Positions 1 to 9,975 are shown, counted from the first letter of the stretch. The stretch: DNA of 64,000 nucleotides from Micromonospora sp. PLK6-60 (GCF_019890675.1 NZ_JAIOAA010000011.1:62001-126000), one strand, 5' to 3'. The notes: a model not told the origin generated them from the sequence alone. Made by a program: numbers and translations.

Positions 1-1
1 G

Positions 2-3000
2 GAGCTCACCCACAAGCGGGGCGCGCTGACCGCGTCGGGCACCGGCGTGACCAGCCCGCTGCGGGTCGCCTTCACCGACATCGAACTGAACGCCGGGGCG
101 TTCTTCGACAAGATCCTCAAGCCGGTCGTCGACAAGATCAAGACCGTCACCGGCCCGCTGCAACCGGTCCTCGACACCCTGTACGCGCCGATCCCGGTGC
201 TGTCCGACCTGTCGAAGGCCACCGGCGGGCCCGACATCACCCTGGTCTGGCTCGCCCGGACGTTCAGCACCCTCAGCGGCGGCCCGGACCTGAAGTTCGT
301 GGACACCGTCCGCGAAGTGATCAACTTCGTGAACAAGGACCTGGACTGCGAGACCGGCTGCGCCATCCCGCTGGGCCAGTTCCTGGTCAACCCGGACCGG
401 GCGCTCAGCACCGAGGCGTCCCCCGCCGCGGCGGAGAGCCTGATCGACCGGGCCGACCCGTTCACCCAGGCCAAGACCGCGACGCAGGTCAAGTCCCGGA
501 TCGACGAGACCGCCGGCGACGACGGGGACAAGCTGTTCACCCCGAAGGCGGGCGAGGACAAGTCGACCGCCGAGAAGACCGGCTTCAGCTTCCCGATCTT
601 CGACAACCCGGGCTCGCTGTTCGGGCTGCTGATGGGGCAGGACGTCGAACTGGTCAGCTTCGACTCCGGCCCGCTGACGCTGGGCTTCAGCTGGCGGCAG
701 TCGTTCGGCCCGGTGTACGCGCCGCCGCCGGTCATGATCACCCTGGCCGGCAGCGCCTCGGTGACCGCCCGGTTCATCGCCGGGCTGGACACCGCCGGCA
801 TCCGGCACGCCGTCGAGGCCGCCAGCGACGGCACCGCGGTGGACGCCGTCAGCCTCCTCGACGGCCTGTACTTCAAGACCGCCGACAGCACCGGCAAGGC
901 CGTACCGGTGGTCACCCTGCGCGGTGAGATCGCCGCCGGGGCGGAGGTCAGCGTGCTGATCGTCAAGGCCGGCATCCAGGGCGGCATCCGGCTGACCGTC
1001 GGGTTCAGCTGGAACGACCCGAACAACGACGGCAAGTTCCGCACCAGCGAGTTCCTCCAGGCGCTGCTGGTCAACCCGATCTGCCTGTTCACCACCAGCG
1101 GCCAGCTGTCGGTGTTCCTCAAGGTCTACATCACCATCGACCTGTTCCTGTTCTCCAAGACGTTCGACTTCACCCTGGTCGACGCCACCCTGCTGGACTT
1201 CCGCGCCCAACCGGACTGCACCCCGCCACCACCGGAGCTCGGCGGCACGGTCGGCGACACCCTGGTCGTCTTCGCCGGCAAGTTCGGCAAGAAGGAGCAG
1301 CGCGGCGACAAGGCCTGGGACAACGGCGCCGGCACCTACGCCGGTGACGTGATCAAGGTGTACGCGCTGCACTACGCCACCGGCGACGCCGGCTTCGACG
1401 GCTTCGCGGTCGAGGCGCTCGGCCGCAAGCAGGAGTTCCTCGACCCCGGCCTCAAGCGGGTGGTCGTCGACGGTCGCGGCTACCAGGTCGCCGACGCGGC
1501 CAAGACGTCGATGTCGGTGCTGCTGCTCGGCGACGGGGACACCGGCGGCGACGGCACGAAGGTCTCGCAGTTCGACAAGGAGGCGGTGGTCGTCGGCTCC
1601 GACGGCCGGGACCAGATCCGCACCGGCACCGGACCGGCCTGGGTGGACGGCCGCGGCGGGGACGACGTGATCGTCACCGCCGAGGCGGCCGGCACCGTCA
1701 GCCGGGTCGCCGGCGGCCCCGGCCAGGACACCGTCACCACCGGCGACGGCGACAACGTGGTGGCCGGCGACAGCGGCCTCGGCGGCGGTAACCGGAACGT
1801 CACCGTCAAGACCGGGGTCGGCGACAAGAACCTGACCGACGTGATCGACTGGACCACGCTCACCGACCCGACCGGCGCCGCCGCCGGCCTGGCCGACCAC
1901 GTCACCGTCGGGCACGGCGCCAGCACCGTCTACGGCAACGGCGGCGACGACGTGCTCGGCGTGGTCGTGAACGACCGGCCCAACGGCAGGAACAAGCTGG
2001 TCGGCGGTCCGGGCTCGGACACCATCAACGGTGGCCGCAACGACGACACCATCCACACGTACGACACCAACGTGCCGGCCGACGCCGACCAGCCCGGTTC
2101 CGGCGACGTCGGCCTGGTCAACCAGGTCGACACCGGTGGCGGCGCGGACACCGTGCACGGCAGCGCCGGCACCGACCTGGTGGTGTCGCACTCGGCCAAC
2201 GGCCAGACCAGCCACCTGTACGGCTACGGCGGCGAGGACGTGCTGGTCGGCGGGTACGGCACCGACGAGATCTTCGGCGGCCCCGGCGACGACTACGTGA
2301 TCGCCGAACCGTCGTCGGTCGGGCCGCCCGGCGCCTCCGACGGCTACGGCCCGTTCCGCGAGGTCACCCACCAGCCGCTGCCGGCGAACACCGCGTCGCA
2401 GACCAAGCTGCTCGTCGGCGGCCTGGGCAGCGACCACCTGATCGGCGGCGACGGCGGGGCGACCATCTTCGGCGACCGGCACCTGCCGGCGGAGACCTGC
2501 GCCGACGCGGTCCTCGCCGACGCCCAGCCGACCCCCACCGACCAGGGCGCGGCCGACCTCATCCTCGGCGGGGCCGGGGTCGAGGTGGTCTCCGCCGGCA
2601 GCGGCGACGACCGGGCCGACCTCGGCGCCGGCGCCGACCGGGCCTGCGGCCAACTCGGCGACGACAGCCTGCACCTGGGCGGCGACGCCGACCGGGCCTG
2701 GGGCGGCGCCGGGGTGGACCAGTTGCTCGGCGACGACGGCGACGACCTGCTCTTCGGCAACACCGGCGACGACGGGCTGTTCGGCGGTCCCGGCGCCGAC
2801 ACCGCCGAGGGCAACGAGGGCAGCGACCAGGTCTTCGGCGGCGCCGGCGAGGACGTGCTCTACGGCGGCGGGCGCGTGGCCGGCCGCGCCGACGGGCGGG
2901 ACTTCCTCTACGGCGAGGCGGGCGTCGACCGGATCGTCGGGGACAACGGCACGCCGCGCGTCGGCGACGTCGGGCCGTACCCGCTGGACCTGGCCGGCGA

Positions 3001-5488
3001 CGTGCCCGCCGCCGGGGCCGGGGACGTGATCTCCGCCGGTGCGGACGACGACGTCGCCTACGGCGGCCTGGGCGACGACCGGATCAACGGCGACGCCGGC
3101 GACGACCAGCTCGAGGGCAACAACGGCGCCGACCTGATCCACGGTGACCTCGGCCGGGACGAGATCGTCGGCGGTTCCGCGCAGGAGCCGACCGCCGGCA
3201 CCGGCCGGCCGGACTCCGGCGACCAGCTGTACGGCGACGCCGACCCGGACCTGATCGCCGGGGACAACGCCCGGTTCACCCCGGCCGACCCCACCCGGGT
3301 CACCCAGGCCCGGTTCGGCCCGCCGCGCAAGGTCACCCTGCTCGACCTCGGCTTCTCCCCGGTGGCCGGCACCAGCGGCGCCGACCTGATCTCCGGTGGG
3401 GAGGCCGGCGACGTGATCTTCGGCCAGGGCGGCGCGGACCGGATCCGCGGCGACGGCGGCGCGGACTTCGCCGAGGGCGGCCCCGGCGCCGACTGGGTCG
3501 AGGGCAACGCCGGCGACGACGACCTGGTCGGCGGCTCCAGCACCGCGTACGACGGGACCGGCGCGGCCACCACCGGCCAGCCGGACACCGCCGACGCGAT
3601 CTTCGGCGGGCCGGGTTCCGACGCGGTCATCGGCGACAACGGCGCGGTGCTGCGCCCGCTGCCCGGCGAGCAGCCGACCCCGGTCACCGTCCGGGCGGCG
3701 GCCGACGGCACGGCGTTCGGGCCGCGGATCGTGGTGCTGCTGGACCGGGCGGCGGCCACCGCCAACCGGTACGGGGCCGACCGGATCAGCGGCGGCGACG
3801 GCGTCGACGCCCTCTGGGGTCAGGACGGCGACGACGCGCTGACCGGCGACGGGGACGGCGACTACCTGGAGGGCAACGGCGGCGCGGACGTGCTGCGCGG
3901 CGACAACCCACTCGGTGCGGCCGGCCGGTCCACCGTCACCCCGCTGCCCGACCCGGGCTGGCCCGGCGGTCCGTCCGCGGCGGCCGACCTGGTCGGTCCG
4001 GGCGCGCCGGACGGGCAGGACGACCTGATCGGCGGCAGCGCGGCCGCCGGCTTCCGGGACACCGGTGACGTGGTGGAGGGCAACGGCGGCGACGACGTGG
4101 TCCTCGGCGACAACGGCTCGCTGCTGCGGACCGTCACCACCGTCGACGGCAAACAGGGCGACCGGGTCTACACCGAGCGCTACCCGACCGGCGCGGTGCC
4201 GGTCGACGCCACGGCGGTCCGGACCCACGACCCGGCGCTGCCGGGCCCGTCGACCCGGTTCTGCACCACCGCCCAGTCCACCTGCGAGCCGGCCGGCGCG
4301 TACGGCGACGACCAGCTCTACGGCGACGGCGGCAACGACGGCGTCTGGGGCCAGGACGGCGACGACCTGATCCGGGGCGGCGCAGGCGACGACGACCTCT
4401 TCGGTGAGCTCGGCGCCGACACCCTGTACGGCGACGACGGCCGCGACGCCATCCTCGGCGACCGGGGCGGTGTGGTGAACCAGTACCTCAACGCCGACGA
4501 CGTCGCGGCGCTCGGCTTCACCACGACGCTGTCCTCGGTGCCGCAGGAGACGTTCACCGGCTTCCGGCCCGGCGGCTACGACCGGCGGGTGGACCTGCTG
4601 CACGACACCGACGGGGACGCCTGGATCGGCAGCTCCACCTCGGCGCCGATGCCGCACGCCGGGCTGACCGCCGGGGCGGGCGACCGGATCCGCGGCGGCG
4701 CCGGGGCGGACAACATCCACGGTGGCTTCGGCGACGACGTGGCCAACGGGGACAGCGGCGGTGACGAGGTGTTCGGCGGCGAGGGCTCGGACGTGCTGTG
4801 GGGCGGCAAGGGCTGCGACCCGGTGCTCGACGCGGCCAACCCGCAGTGCCTGGTAAACGGCGTGTTCAGCGCCGCCGCCCGGGGCGACCACGACCAGTAC
4901 GTCGACCACCTGTTCGGCGGGGCCGGGGCGACCAGCGGCCCGGCGGTGACCGCGGTGCTCGGCGCCGACCTGCTCGACTTCCGCCCGCGCGGCGCCTACC
5001 CGGGCAACTGCGCGGCCGGGGCCTGGCCGGTCGACACCCCGTCCGGCACGATCGACCCGTGCCGCTGGTTCGAGATGACCGGCCTGGACAACGACGTCGT
5101 GGCCGACAACCAGCACCACCACGGCACCGACTGGATCTACGGCGGCTGGGACCGGGACGTGCTCCAGGGCGACGTGACGGCGAACGGGCCGAACAACGGC
5201 GACCGGCTCTTCGACTGGAACGGCGCGTACAACCTGTTCACCCACTGCAACGCCGCCTACGGCGGGTTCAACGACATCCGCCAGCACAGCCCGGCCATGC
5301 AGGACTTCCTCACCCGGCTGGCCTGGGCCACCGGCGCGGGACGCAGCGCCACCGACGTGACCACCTCGGGCACCTCGGCCTTCCTGGAGCTGTCCTACGT
5401 GTATCCGCGGGACAACAAGGACCAGGGGGCGGGGTCGGCGTTCCCGAGCACGCCGGGGCACTTCGACCAGCCGTCCTGCACCGACTGA
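2..5488 (+). CDS. RTX-type calcium-binding repeat protein, 5' end outside window
   Basis: The reading frame is open from base 2, so the true start lies upstream and about 1,828 residues are visible. The first ~500 visible residues are not repetitive and include a beta-rich stretch with a few cysteines. From about residue 540 onward the protein is packed with hemolysin-type nonapeptides of the form GGxGxDxUx, for example GGAGDDDLFGELGADTLYG, separated by longer inserts. Such repeats bind calcium and fold into parallel beta-rolls outside the cell, so the protein is probably a very large secreted or surface-attached calcium-dependent adhesin, matrix protein or enzyme carrier. I recognise no catalytic domain in the visible part. 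The C-terminal ~250 residues lose the repeat pattern and contain several cysteines. A strong hairpin follows the stop codon. The family call is firm; the biological role is unknown. Confidence 0.9.
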   Translation, partial: ELTHKRGALTASGTGVTSPLRVAFTDIELNAGAFFDKILKPVVDKIKTVTGPLQPVLDTLYAPIPVLSDLSKATGGPDITLVWLARTFSTLSGGPDLKFVDTVREVINFVNKDLDCETGCAIPLGQFLVNPDRALSTEASPAAAESLIDRADPFTQAKTATQVKSRIDETAGDDGDKLFTPKAGEDKSTAEKTGFSFPIFDNPGSLFGLLMGQDVELVSFDSGPLTLGFSWRQSFGPVYAPPPVMITLAGSASVTARFIAGLDTAGIRHAVEAASDGTAVDAVSLLDGLYFKTADSTGKAVPVVTLRGEIAAGAEVSVLIVKAGIQGGIRLTVGFSWNDPNNDGKFRTSEFLQALLVNPICLFTTSGQLSVFLKVYITIDLFLFSKTFDFTLVDATLLDFRAQPDCTPPPPELGGTVGDTLVVFAGKFGKKEQRGDKAWDNGAGTYAGDVIKVYALHYATGDAGFDGFAVEALGRKQEFLDPGLKRVVVDGRGYQVADAAKTSMSVLLLGDGDTGGDGTKVSQFDKEAVVVGSDGRDQIRTGTGPAWVDGRGGDDVIVTAEAAGTVSRVAGGPGQDTVTTGDGDNVVAGDSGLGGGNRNVTVKTGVGDKNLTDVIDWTTLTDPTGAAAGLADHVTVGHGASTVYGNGGDDVLGVVVNDRPNGRNKLVGGPGSDTINGGRNDDTIHTYDTNVPADADQPGSGDVGLVNQVDTGGGADTVHGSAGTDLVVSHSANGQTSHLYGYGGEDVLVGGYGTDEIFGGPGDDYVIAEPSSVGPPGASDGYGPFREVTHQPLPANTASQTKLLVGGLGSDHLIGGDGGATIFGDRHLPAETCADAVLADAQPTPTDQGAADLILGGAGVEVVSAGSGDDRADLGAGADRACGQLGDDSLHLGGDADRAWGGAGVDQLLGDDGDDLLFGNTGDDGLFGGPGADTAEGNEGSDQVFGGAGEDVLYGGGRVAGRADGRDFLYGEAGVDRIVGDNGTPRVGDVGPYPLDLAGDVPAAGAGDVISAGADDDVAYGGLGDDRINGDAGDDQLEGNNGADLIHGDLGRDEIVGGSAQEPTAGTGRPDSGDQLYGDADPDLIAGDNARFTPADPTRVTQARFGPPRKVTLLDLGFSPVAGTSGADLISGGEAGDVIFGQGGADRIRGDGGADFAEGGPGADWVEGNAGDDDLVGGSSTAYDGTGAATTGQPDTADAIFGGPGSDAVIGDNGAVLRPLPGEQPTPVTVRAAADGTAFGPRIVVLLDRAAATANRYGADRISGGDGVDALWGQDGDDALTGDGDGDYLEGNGGADVLRGDNPLGAAGRSTVTPLPDPGWPGGPSAAADLVGPGAPDGQDDLIGGSAAAGFRDTGDVVEGNGGDDVVLGDNGSLLRTVTTVDGKQGDRVYTERYPTGAVPVDATAVRTHDPALPGPSTRFCTTAQSTCEPAGAYGDDQLYGDGGNDGVWGQDGDDLIRGGAGDDDLFGELGADTLYGDDGRDAILGDRGGVVNQYLNADDVAALGFTTTLSSVPQETFTGFRPGGYDRRVDLLHDTDGDAWIGSSTSAPMPHAGLTAGAGDRIRGGAGADNIHGGFGDDVANGDSGGDEVFGGEGSDVLWGGKGCDPVLDAANPQCLVNGVFSAAARGDHDQYVDHLFGGAGATSGPAVTAVLGADLLDFRPRGAYPGNCAAGAWPVDTPSGTIDPCRWFEMTGLDNDVVADNQHHHGTDWIYGGWDRDVLQGDVTANGPNNGDRLFDWNGAYNLFTHCNAAYGGFNDIRQHSPAMQDFLTRLAWATGAGRSATDVTTSGTSAFLELSYVYPRDNKDQGAGSAFPSTPGHFDQPSCTD

Positions 5489-5494
5489 TCCGCG

Positions 5495-5530
5495 CCGGGG
5501 CCCGGCTCCCGCAGGGGAGCCGGGCCCCGG
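5495..5530 (+). terminator. Terminator hairpin after the RTX gene
   Basis: A perfect 16-bp stem (5495-5510 with 5515-5530) closes a GCAG loop 6 bases after the RTX stop codon. No T-run follows, as is usual in high-GC actinobacteria. The NACHT-type gene ends on the opposite strand at 5676, so it may also limit transcription from that side. Confidence 0.75.
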
Positions 5531-5534
5531 CCTG

Positions 5535-5648
5535 GGCGGGCGGGGACGACCGGAGCCGAGGCTCGGTCGGTCGGCGGGCGGGGACGACCGGTGCCGGGGC
5601 CTGGTCGGCCGGCGGGCGGGATGACCGGTGCCGGGCCGCGGGCGCGGG
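5535..5648. repeat. Imperfect 38-bp tandem repeat, three units
   Basis: Three units begin near 5535, 5573 and 5611, each opening with GGGCGGGGACGACCGG or a close variant and then diverging. They lie between the convergent RTX and NACHT-type genes. No coding or regulatory meaning is evident; this is probably slipped-strand expansion. Confidence 0.6.
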
Positions 5649-5675
5649 CGTGGGACGCCCGGCGCCGGTGGCCAG

Positions 5676-8600
5676 TCAGCCGGCCGGGTCGTCCGGCGTC
5701 GCCGGGTCCGGGTTGAGCCGGAAGTACTCGTCGGCGATGGCGAGGCAGGCCGCCGGGTCGATGCGGGGCAGCAGCCGCCGGAGCATCATCCAGGTGCCCA
5801 CCCGCAGCACCGACGCGAGCAGCCGGCGGGCCCGGGGGGAGTCGGCCTGCTCGGCGATGTCGACGAGCGCCACCGCCTGGTTGATCCAGCCGACGATGGT
5901 CCCGGCCACCGCCTCCGCCCGGTCGAGCTGGCCCGCCCCGGCCAGCACCCGCGCCACCGCGCGCAGCGCGTCGTCGCGTCGGCCGCCGTCCGCGATGGAG
6001 TGCGCCAGCGCCTCCGCGTGCCCCGGTGGGCTGGTGGTGGCGACGGCCTGGGCGAGCGTGGCGAGCGCCCGGTCCTGGCCGGCCGGTTCGAGGCCGCGCC
6101 GGATCAGTCCTTCGGCTCCGTCGGGATCGCCGGCGGCCGCCACGATCAGCGCCGTCGCGGTGAGCGCCGTTTCCCGCTGGTCGGGGTTGACGATCTCGTG
6201 GAGCAGTGCTTCGGCGCGGTCGACGTCGCCGGCCCGGGCGTGCAGCCGAGCGAGGCTCCCGATGGCCGTCCGCCGCCCGAAGGGATCGGAGATGTCGCGG
6301 GCCGACTGCTCGGCCCGCCGGACGCTGCGCTGGGCCCCGGCCCGATCGCCGTCCGCGAGCAGCTGCTCCACCCGCTCCGACAGGAGTTGCAGGCCCGGTA
6401 GCCAGATGTGACCGGCCTCGACGGTCGGCCGGGTGGGCGGCGAGTGGTTCTGCGTCAGCAGCGACAGGGCCCGCAGGACGCGGTCGCGCCGGTCCTCGTC
6501 GTGGACGGCCCGCCCGGCGGCGCGGGCCTGCTCGATCAGCCGCGGGTCCGGGGGCGCGCCGGTGGTCGACGTCAGCCACTGGGCCAAGCCGTGCAGGGCC
6601 CAGGCCCGCGCCTCCGGATCACCGATCGCCTCGGCGCCTACCCGGGCCGCCTCGATTCCGTCGGAGACCGCCAGCCCGGTCAACCGCGCCTCGCGGGCCA
6701 CCGTGGCTTCGTTCCACCCGCCGGCCGACCGGTACGCCGCCTCGGCCAGCAGGGCGAACCGGCGGGCGGCCGGCAGGTCTCCGGCGTGCACCAGCCCGGT
6801 GGCGACCCGGGCCAGGGCACCGGCCCGGACGTCCGGCGTCCGGATGCCCCGGGCGGCGCTCGCGGCACTGTCCAGGTCACCCGTGGCGACCAGCGCCGCC
6901 ACGACGCCGGCCCGGGCCCGGTCCCGGGCCGCCGGGTGCGAGTAGCTGTCGACGACCTTGCTCGCCGCCGTCGACGCGCGGGCGACGAGATCCCGGGCGT
7001 CGTCGGGTCGCCCTGCCTCGACGGCCTCCCGTGCGAGCAGGCACAGGGTCTCCGCTCGCCGGTCGGGTTCGACGATCTCCTCGACCAGGGCCGTCGCGCG
7101 GGCGGGATCGCCCTGCCGGGCGGTCTCCCGGGCCACCACCGCCGTGTCGTTCGAGCTCGGGCCACGCCAGGCGGAGCGGAGCCGCGCCGTCGCCCGGCCC
7201 AGCCACTCCCGCGCACCCGCGGCGTCCCCGGCCGCGTCGGCGGCCTCGGCCAGGGCGGTGTACGCCGGCACCGTCATCGAGTCCCCCAGCCACTCCGCGA
7301 CCGCCGTGGCGCGGCTGAGGTCACCGCCACGGGCCAGCACCGTGACGACTCTCGCGACCTCGAAGCCGTCGCCGGTCGCGGCGGCGAACCGGACCACAGC
7401 GACCATCTGCCGGTCCTCGCCGAGCGCCAGCAGCGCCCCGACCAGCGCGGGGACGTCGGTCATCCGCCGCTCGGTCCCGGTGGTGGCCAGGGCGGTCGCG
7501 GTGCCCCGGCCCGCGACCCGGCGGGCCCGCTCGACGTCGCCCGACTCCTGCCACCGCGCGGCGAGGTGCATCAGCGTCCCCACCCGCTCGTCCGCCGTGG
7601 CCACCCGGTCGGCAGCGGCCTCGGCCCGCCCGGCCAGCTCGCCGGCCCGGGCGGCGTCACCCTGCCCGCGCACCAGCCCGGCCAGCCGGGCCAGCGCCCG
7701 GGCCTGCTGGCCCGGGTCGGCGATCCGCGATGCGGCCTGCTCGGCCCGGGCCGTGGCGTCCAGCGCACCCGTCGGATCGCCGGAACGCCGCCGCGCCTCG
7801 GCCACCGACGCGAAGCCGTCGGCGCGCTCGCCGGCCGCCGGGATCGCGTCGGCGAGCGCGGCGGCTCGGTCCAGCCGTCCCGCGTCGACCAGCTCGTGGA
7901 CCAGCCGCCAGAGCACCTGGCTGCGGCCCTGCTCGTCGGCGACCGCCAGGGCGGCGGCCTCGGCCCCGTCGGCGTCGCCGCCGCGCAGGTACGCGAGCAT
8001 CATCAGGATCACGGCGGTGGTGCGGCGGTCCTCGTCATTCAGGGCGGGGTGGCGGCGGTCTCCGTCGTCGAGGGAACGGGCCAGGGCGTCGGCGCGGGCC
8101 GGGTGCCCGAGCGCCACCCAGACCGCGGGCAGCTCGGTCGGGATCTGCGCGCTGCGCTGGCCGAGCTGGTGCGCGTGCACGGCGAGTCGGGCCATCGCGG
8201 TCAGGTCCGGCTCGTCCCGCCCGAGCAGCGCGTCCTGGGCCGCCCGGATCTCCTCCAGGGCGGGCAGGTCCCCGCCGGACAGGTCGAGCATCCGGTCGTG
8301 TCGCGCCTGGTCGGTGCCGCAGGCCACCATCCGGTCCACCTCGCCGGTGTCGCGCAACAGCCGGAACCAGCCGCGTAGCAGGTATTCCGGCGTCCCCTCC
8401 GGCCAGCCGCGCCGCCGGTAGCCGTCGGCCCAGTCGTGCAACCGCCGCCGGTAGCCGGCCAGCCGCGCCGGGCCCAGGTAGTGCCGGGCGCTCTGCTGCA
8501 ACTCCTCGTGGCCCAGCAGGTACGACTGGGGGCCGTGCGCCGGCTGCCACCGGCTGGGGTAGGTGAGGAAGGTCCGCCCGGAAACCGTGTGCAGGTGCTC

Positions 8601-9470
8601 CTCCACCTGCCACTGGTCGGCGCCGGTCAGCTCGGCCAGGTCCGCGCCGCTGAGCCCGCCGACCGCGGCGGTGAGCAGACCGAGCAGGTCCCGTTGCAGG
8701 TCGGTGCCGTCGAGCAGGCGGCGCAGCTCCGTGTTGGCGTCGTTTCGCACCGCCTGCGCGTGCGGGGAGACCGCCAGGGTGCGGACCACCGCGGGGTCGC
8801 GCAGCGGATGCCGGTGCGGCACGTCGGTGGGGATGGGCGGGTTGGGCCGCCCGGCCACCAGCACCCGCAGCCCGTGCCCGGGCCGGTGGGGCAGCAGCGC
8901 GGCGATGCTGTGCGCGTCCGGGCCGGCGCAGACACCCCGGTCCTCGTCCAGGCCGTCGACCAGCAGCACCAGCCGCTCGCCGTGCTCGGCGCACCAGCGG
9001 GCCGCCCGATCCAGCAGGTCGAGCAGGTAGCCCTCCCGGACCGCCTCCGGCAGGCCGGTGGGCGCCGGCTCGCCCAGCAGCTCGGCCAGCTGCACCGACA
9101 GGTTGTCCAGGAACGCGCCCCGGTCGCTGCTGCCGGCGAAGCGGGCGGTGACGAAGAACGACACCACCCGTACGCCGGGCGGCGGGTGCAGCACGAACCA
9201 GGACATCAGCGCGGACTTGCCGGCCCACGGCCCGGCCCGCCACCAGGCGTACGCGGGGCCGTCGGGCGCGGTGCAGAAGGCGGCCAGCTCCGCCAGCTCG
9301 GCGTCTCGGTCCCGCAGCAGTTCCGGGGCGAGCCGGCGGACCTGCTGGAGATAGCCGGAGCGGGCCGGGGCGGCGTGGTTGACGTACAGGTCCCGGCCGG
9401 CCTGGTAGATCCGGGCCTGGTCGCGGGCGTCGGCGGACAGGCCGACCCGGTCGCCGTGCTCGGCGCTCAC
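5676..9470 (-). CDS. NACHT/STAND-type NTPase with N-terminal amyloid-like motif and helical repeat tail
   Basis: A 1,264-residue protein. The GTG start at 9470 is chosen because it overlaps the stop of the upstream gene as GTGA and begins the conserved part; the open frame upstream is shadow. Residues 19-30 hold ARIYQAGRDLYV, almost the same as the C-terminal motif of the preceding gene. A P-loop follows, with Walker A at about 79-86 (AGPWAGKS) and Walker B at about 167-177 (LVLLVDGLDED), then a winged-helix-like region. From about residue 480 to the end come many degenerate 35-40-residue helical units rich in Ala, Arg and Gly of TPR/alpha-solenoid type. This is the architecture of bacterial NLR-like immune sensors: the tail senses, the NTPase oligomerises, and the N-terminal motif would pass the signal to the partner. 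The trigger is unknown. NTPase call firm, immune role inferred. Confidence 0.85.
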   Translation of the reverse strand: MSAEHGDRVGLSADARDQARIYQAGRDLYVNHAAPARSGYLQQVRRLAPELLRDRDAELAELAAFCTAPDGPAYAWWRAGPWAGKSALMSWFVLHPPPGVRVVSFFVTARFAGSSDRGAFLDNLSVQLAELLGEPAPTGLPEAVREGYLLDLLDRAARWCAEHGERLVLLVDGLDEDRGVCAGPDAHSIAALLPHRPGHGLRVLVAGRPNPPIPTDVPHRHPLRDPAVVRTLAVSPHAQAVRNDANTELRRLLDGTDLQRDLLGLLTAAVGGLSGADLAELTGADQWQVEEHLHTVSGRTFLTYPSRWQPAHGPQSYLLGHEELQQSARHYLGPARLAGYRRRLHDWADGYRRRGWPEGTPEYLLRGWFRLLRDTGEVDRMVACGTDQARHDRMLDLSGGDLPALEEIRAAQDALLGRDEPDLTAMARLAVHAHQLGQRSAQIPTELPAVWVALGHPARADALARSLDDGDRRHPALNDEDRRTTAVILMMLAYLRGGDADGAEAAALAVADEQGRSQVLWRLVHELVDAGRLDRAAALADAIPAAGERADGFASVAEARRRSGDPTGALDATARAEQAASRIADPGQQARALARLAGLVRGQGDAARAGELAGRAEAAADRVATADERVGTLMHLAARWQESGDVERARRVAGRGTATALATTGTERRMTDVPALVGALLALGEDRQMVAVVRFAAATGDGFEVARVVTVLARGGDLSRATAVAEWLGDSMTVPAYTALAEAADAAGDAAGAREWLGRATARLRSAWRGPSSNDTAVVARETARQGDPARATALVEEIVEPDRRAETLCLLAREAVEAGRPDDARDLVARASTAASKVVDSYSHPAARDRARAGVVAALVATGDLDSAASAARGIRTPDVRAGALARVATGLVHAGDLPAARRFALLAEAAYRSAGGWNEATVAREARLTGLAVSDGIEAARVGAEAIGDPEARAWALHGLAQWLTSTTGAPPDPRLIEQARAAGRAVHDEDRRDRVLRALSLLTQNHSPPTRPTVEAGHIWLPGLQLLSERVEQLLADGDRAGAQRSVRRAEQSARDISDPFGRRTAIGSLARLHARAGDVDRAEALLHEIVNPDQRETALTATALIVAAAGDPDGAEGLIRRGLEPAGQDRALATLAQAVATTSPPGHAEALAHSIADGGRRDDALRAVARVLAGAGQLDRAEAVAGTIVGWINQAVALVDIAEQADSPRARRLLASVLRVGTWMMLRRLLPRIDPAACLAIADEYFRLNPDPATPDDPAG

Positions 9471-9883
9471 CGCTCGGTGATGTGCTGGTCCCGGCCGGCC
9501 TGGTAGATCCGGGCGTGCCCGGTGGCGTGCGCGTTCAGCACGACCGAGTCGATCCGGGCGCGCTCGTCGGCGGGCAGCGCCGGGGTCAGCGTCTCGTCGA
9601 GGACCCGGCGCAGTTCGGCGGCGAGCGCCGGGTCGTCGCCGAGCAGCCGGTGCAGGCGCAGCTGCCAGGCCCGGGCCAGGGCCGGCTCGGTCTGCGCGTC
9701 GCCGGCCTCCCGGGCGGCGAGCACGTCGTCGCGGACGTCCGCCAGCTCGCCCTCGATCACCTCGGCCTGCTCGGGGCGGGCCCGCCGCCACAGGGCGACC
9801 AGTTGCCCGCGCGCCTGCTGCCACACGTCGGTGGCCATCGCGGACACCAGCGCCGTGCCGGCGGCCAGCACGATCGGATCCAT
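9467..9883 (-). CDS. Small helical effector candidate with C-terminal RHIM/BASS-like motif
   Basis: A 138-residue protein. The ATG at 9883 is preferred because GGGGAG lies seven bases upstream; a GTG at 9901 is possible. The N-terminus MDPIVLAAGTALVSAMATDV is a hydrophobic helix, followed by amphipathic helices to about residue 105. The last 15 residues contain ARIYQAGRDQHI (124-135), repeated as ARIYQAGRDLYV at the N-terminus of the NTPase encoded immediately downstream with a 4-bp overlap. This matches the two-gene layout described for bacterial amyloid signalling sequences (BASS), in which a small Bell/HeLo-like membrane-disrupting effector carries the motif at its C-terminus and an NLR carries a matching motif at its N-terminus. 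There is no enzymatic motif. Membrane-targeting cell-death effector is the best guess, inferred from layout and motif. Confidence 0.75.
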   Translation of the reverse strand: MDPIVLAAGTALVSAMATDVWQQARGQLVALWRRARPEQAEVIEGELADVRDDVLAAREAGDAQTEPALARAWQLRLHRLLGDDPALAAELRRVLDETLTPALPADERARIDSVVLNAHATGHARIYQAGRDQHITER

Positions 9884-9975
9884 GCCGTCGCTCCCCATCA
9901 CACCGTCACCACTTCACCACACAGTAGACGGTCCCACCCGGAGGGTTTCGACGTGCATCGGTCAAGATCCGGACA

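Noticed and set aside
5535..5648. CRISPR-like short array
   Set aside because: Units are contiguous and imperfect with no unique spacers, and there are no cas genes.
6408..8378. Plus-strand open frames across the NACHT-type gene
   Set aside because: No start context or motif; the minus strand has Walker motifs and helical repeats.
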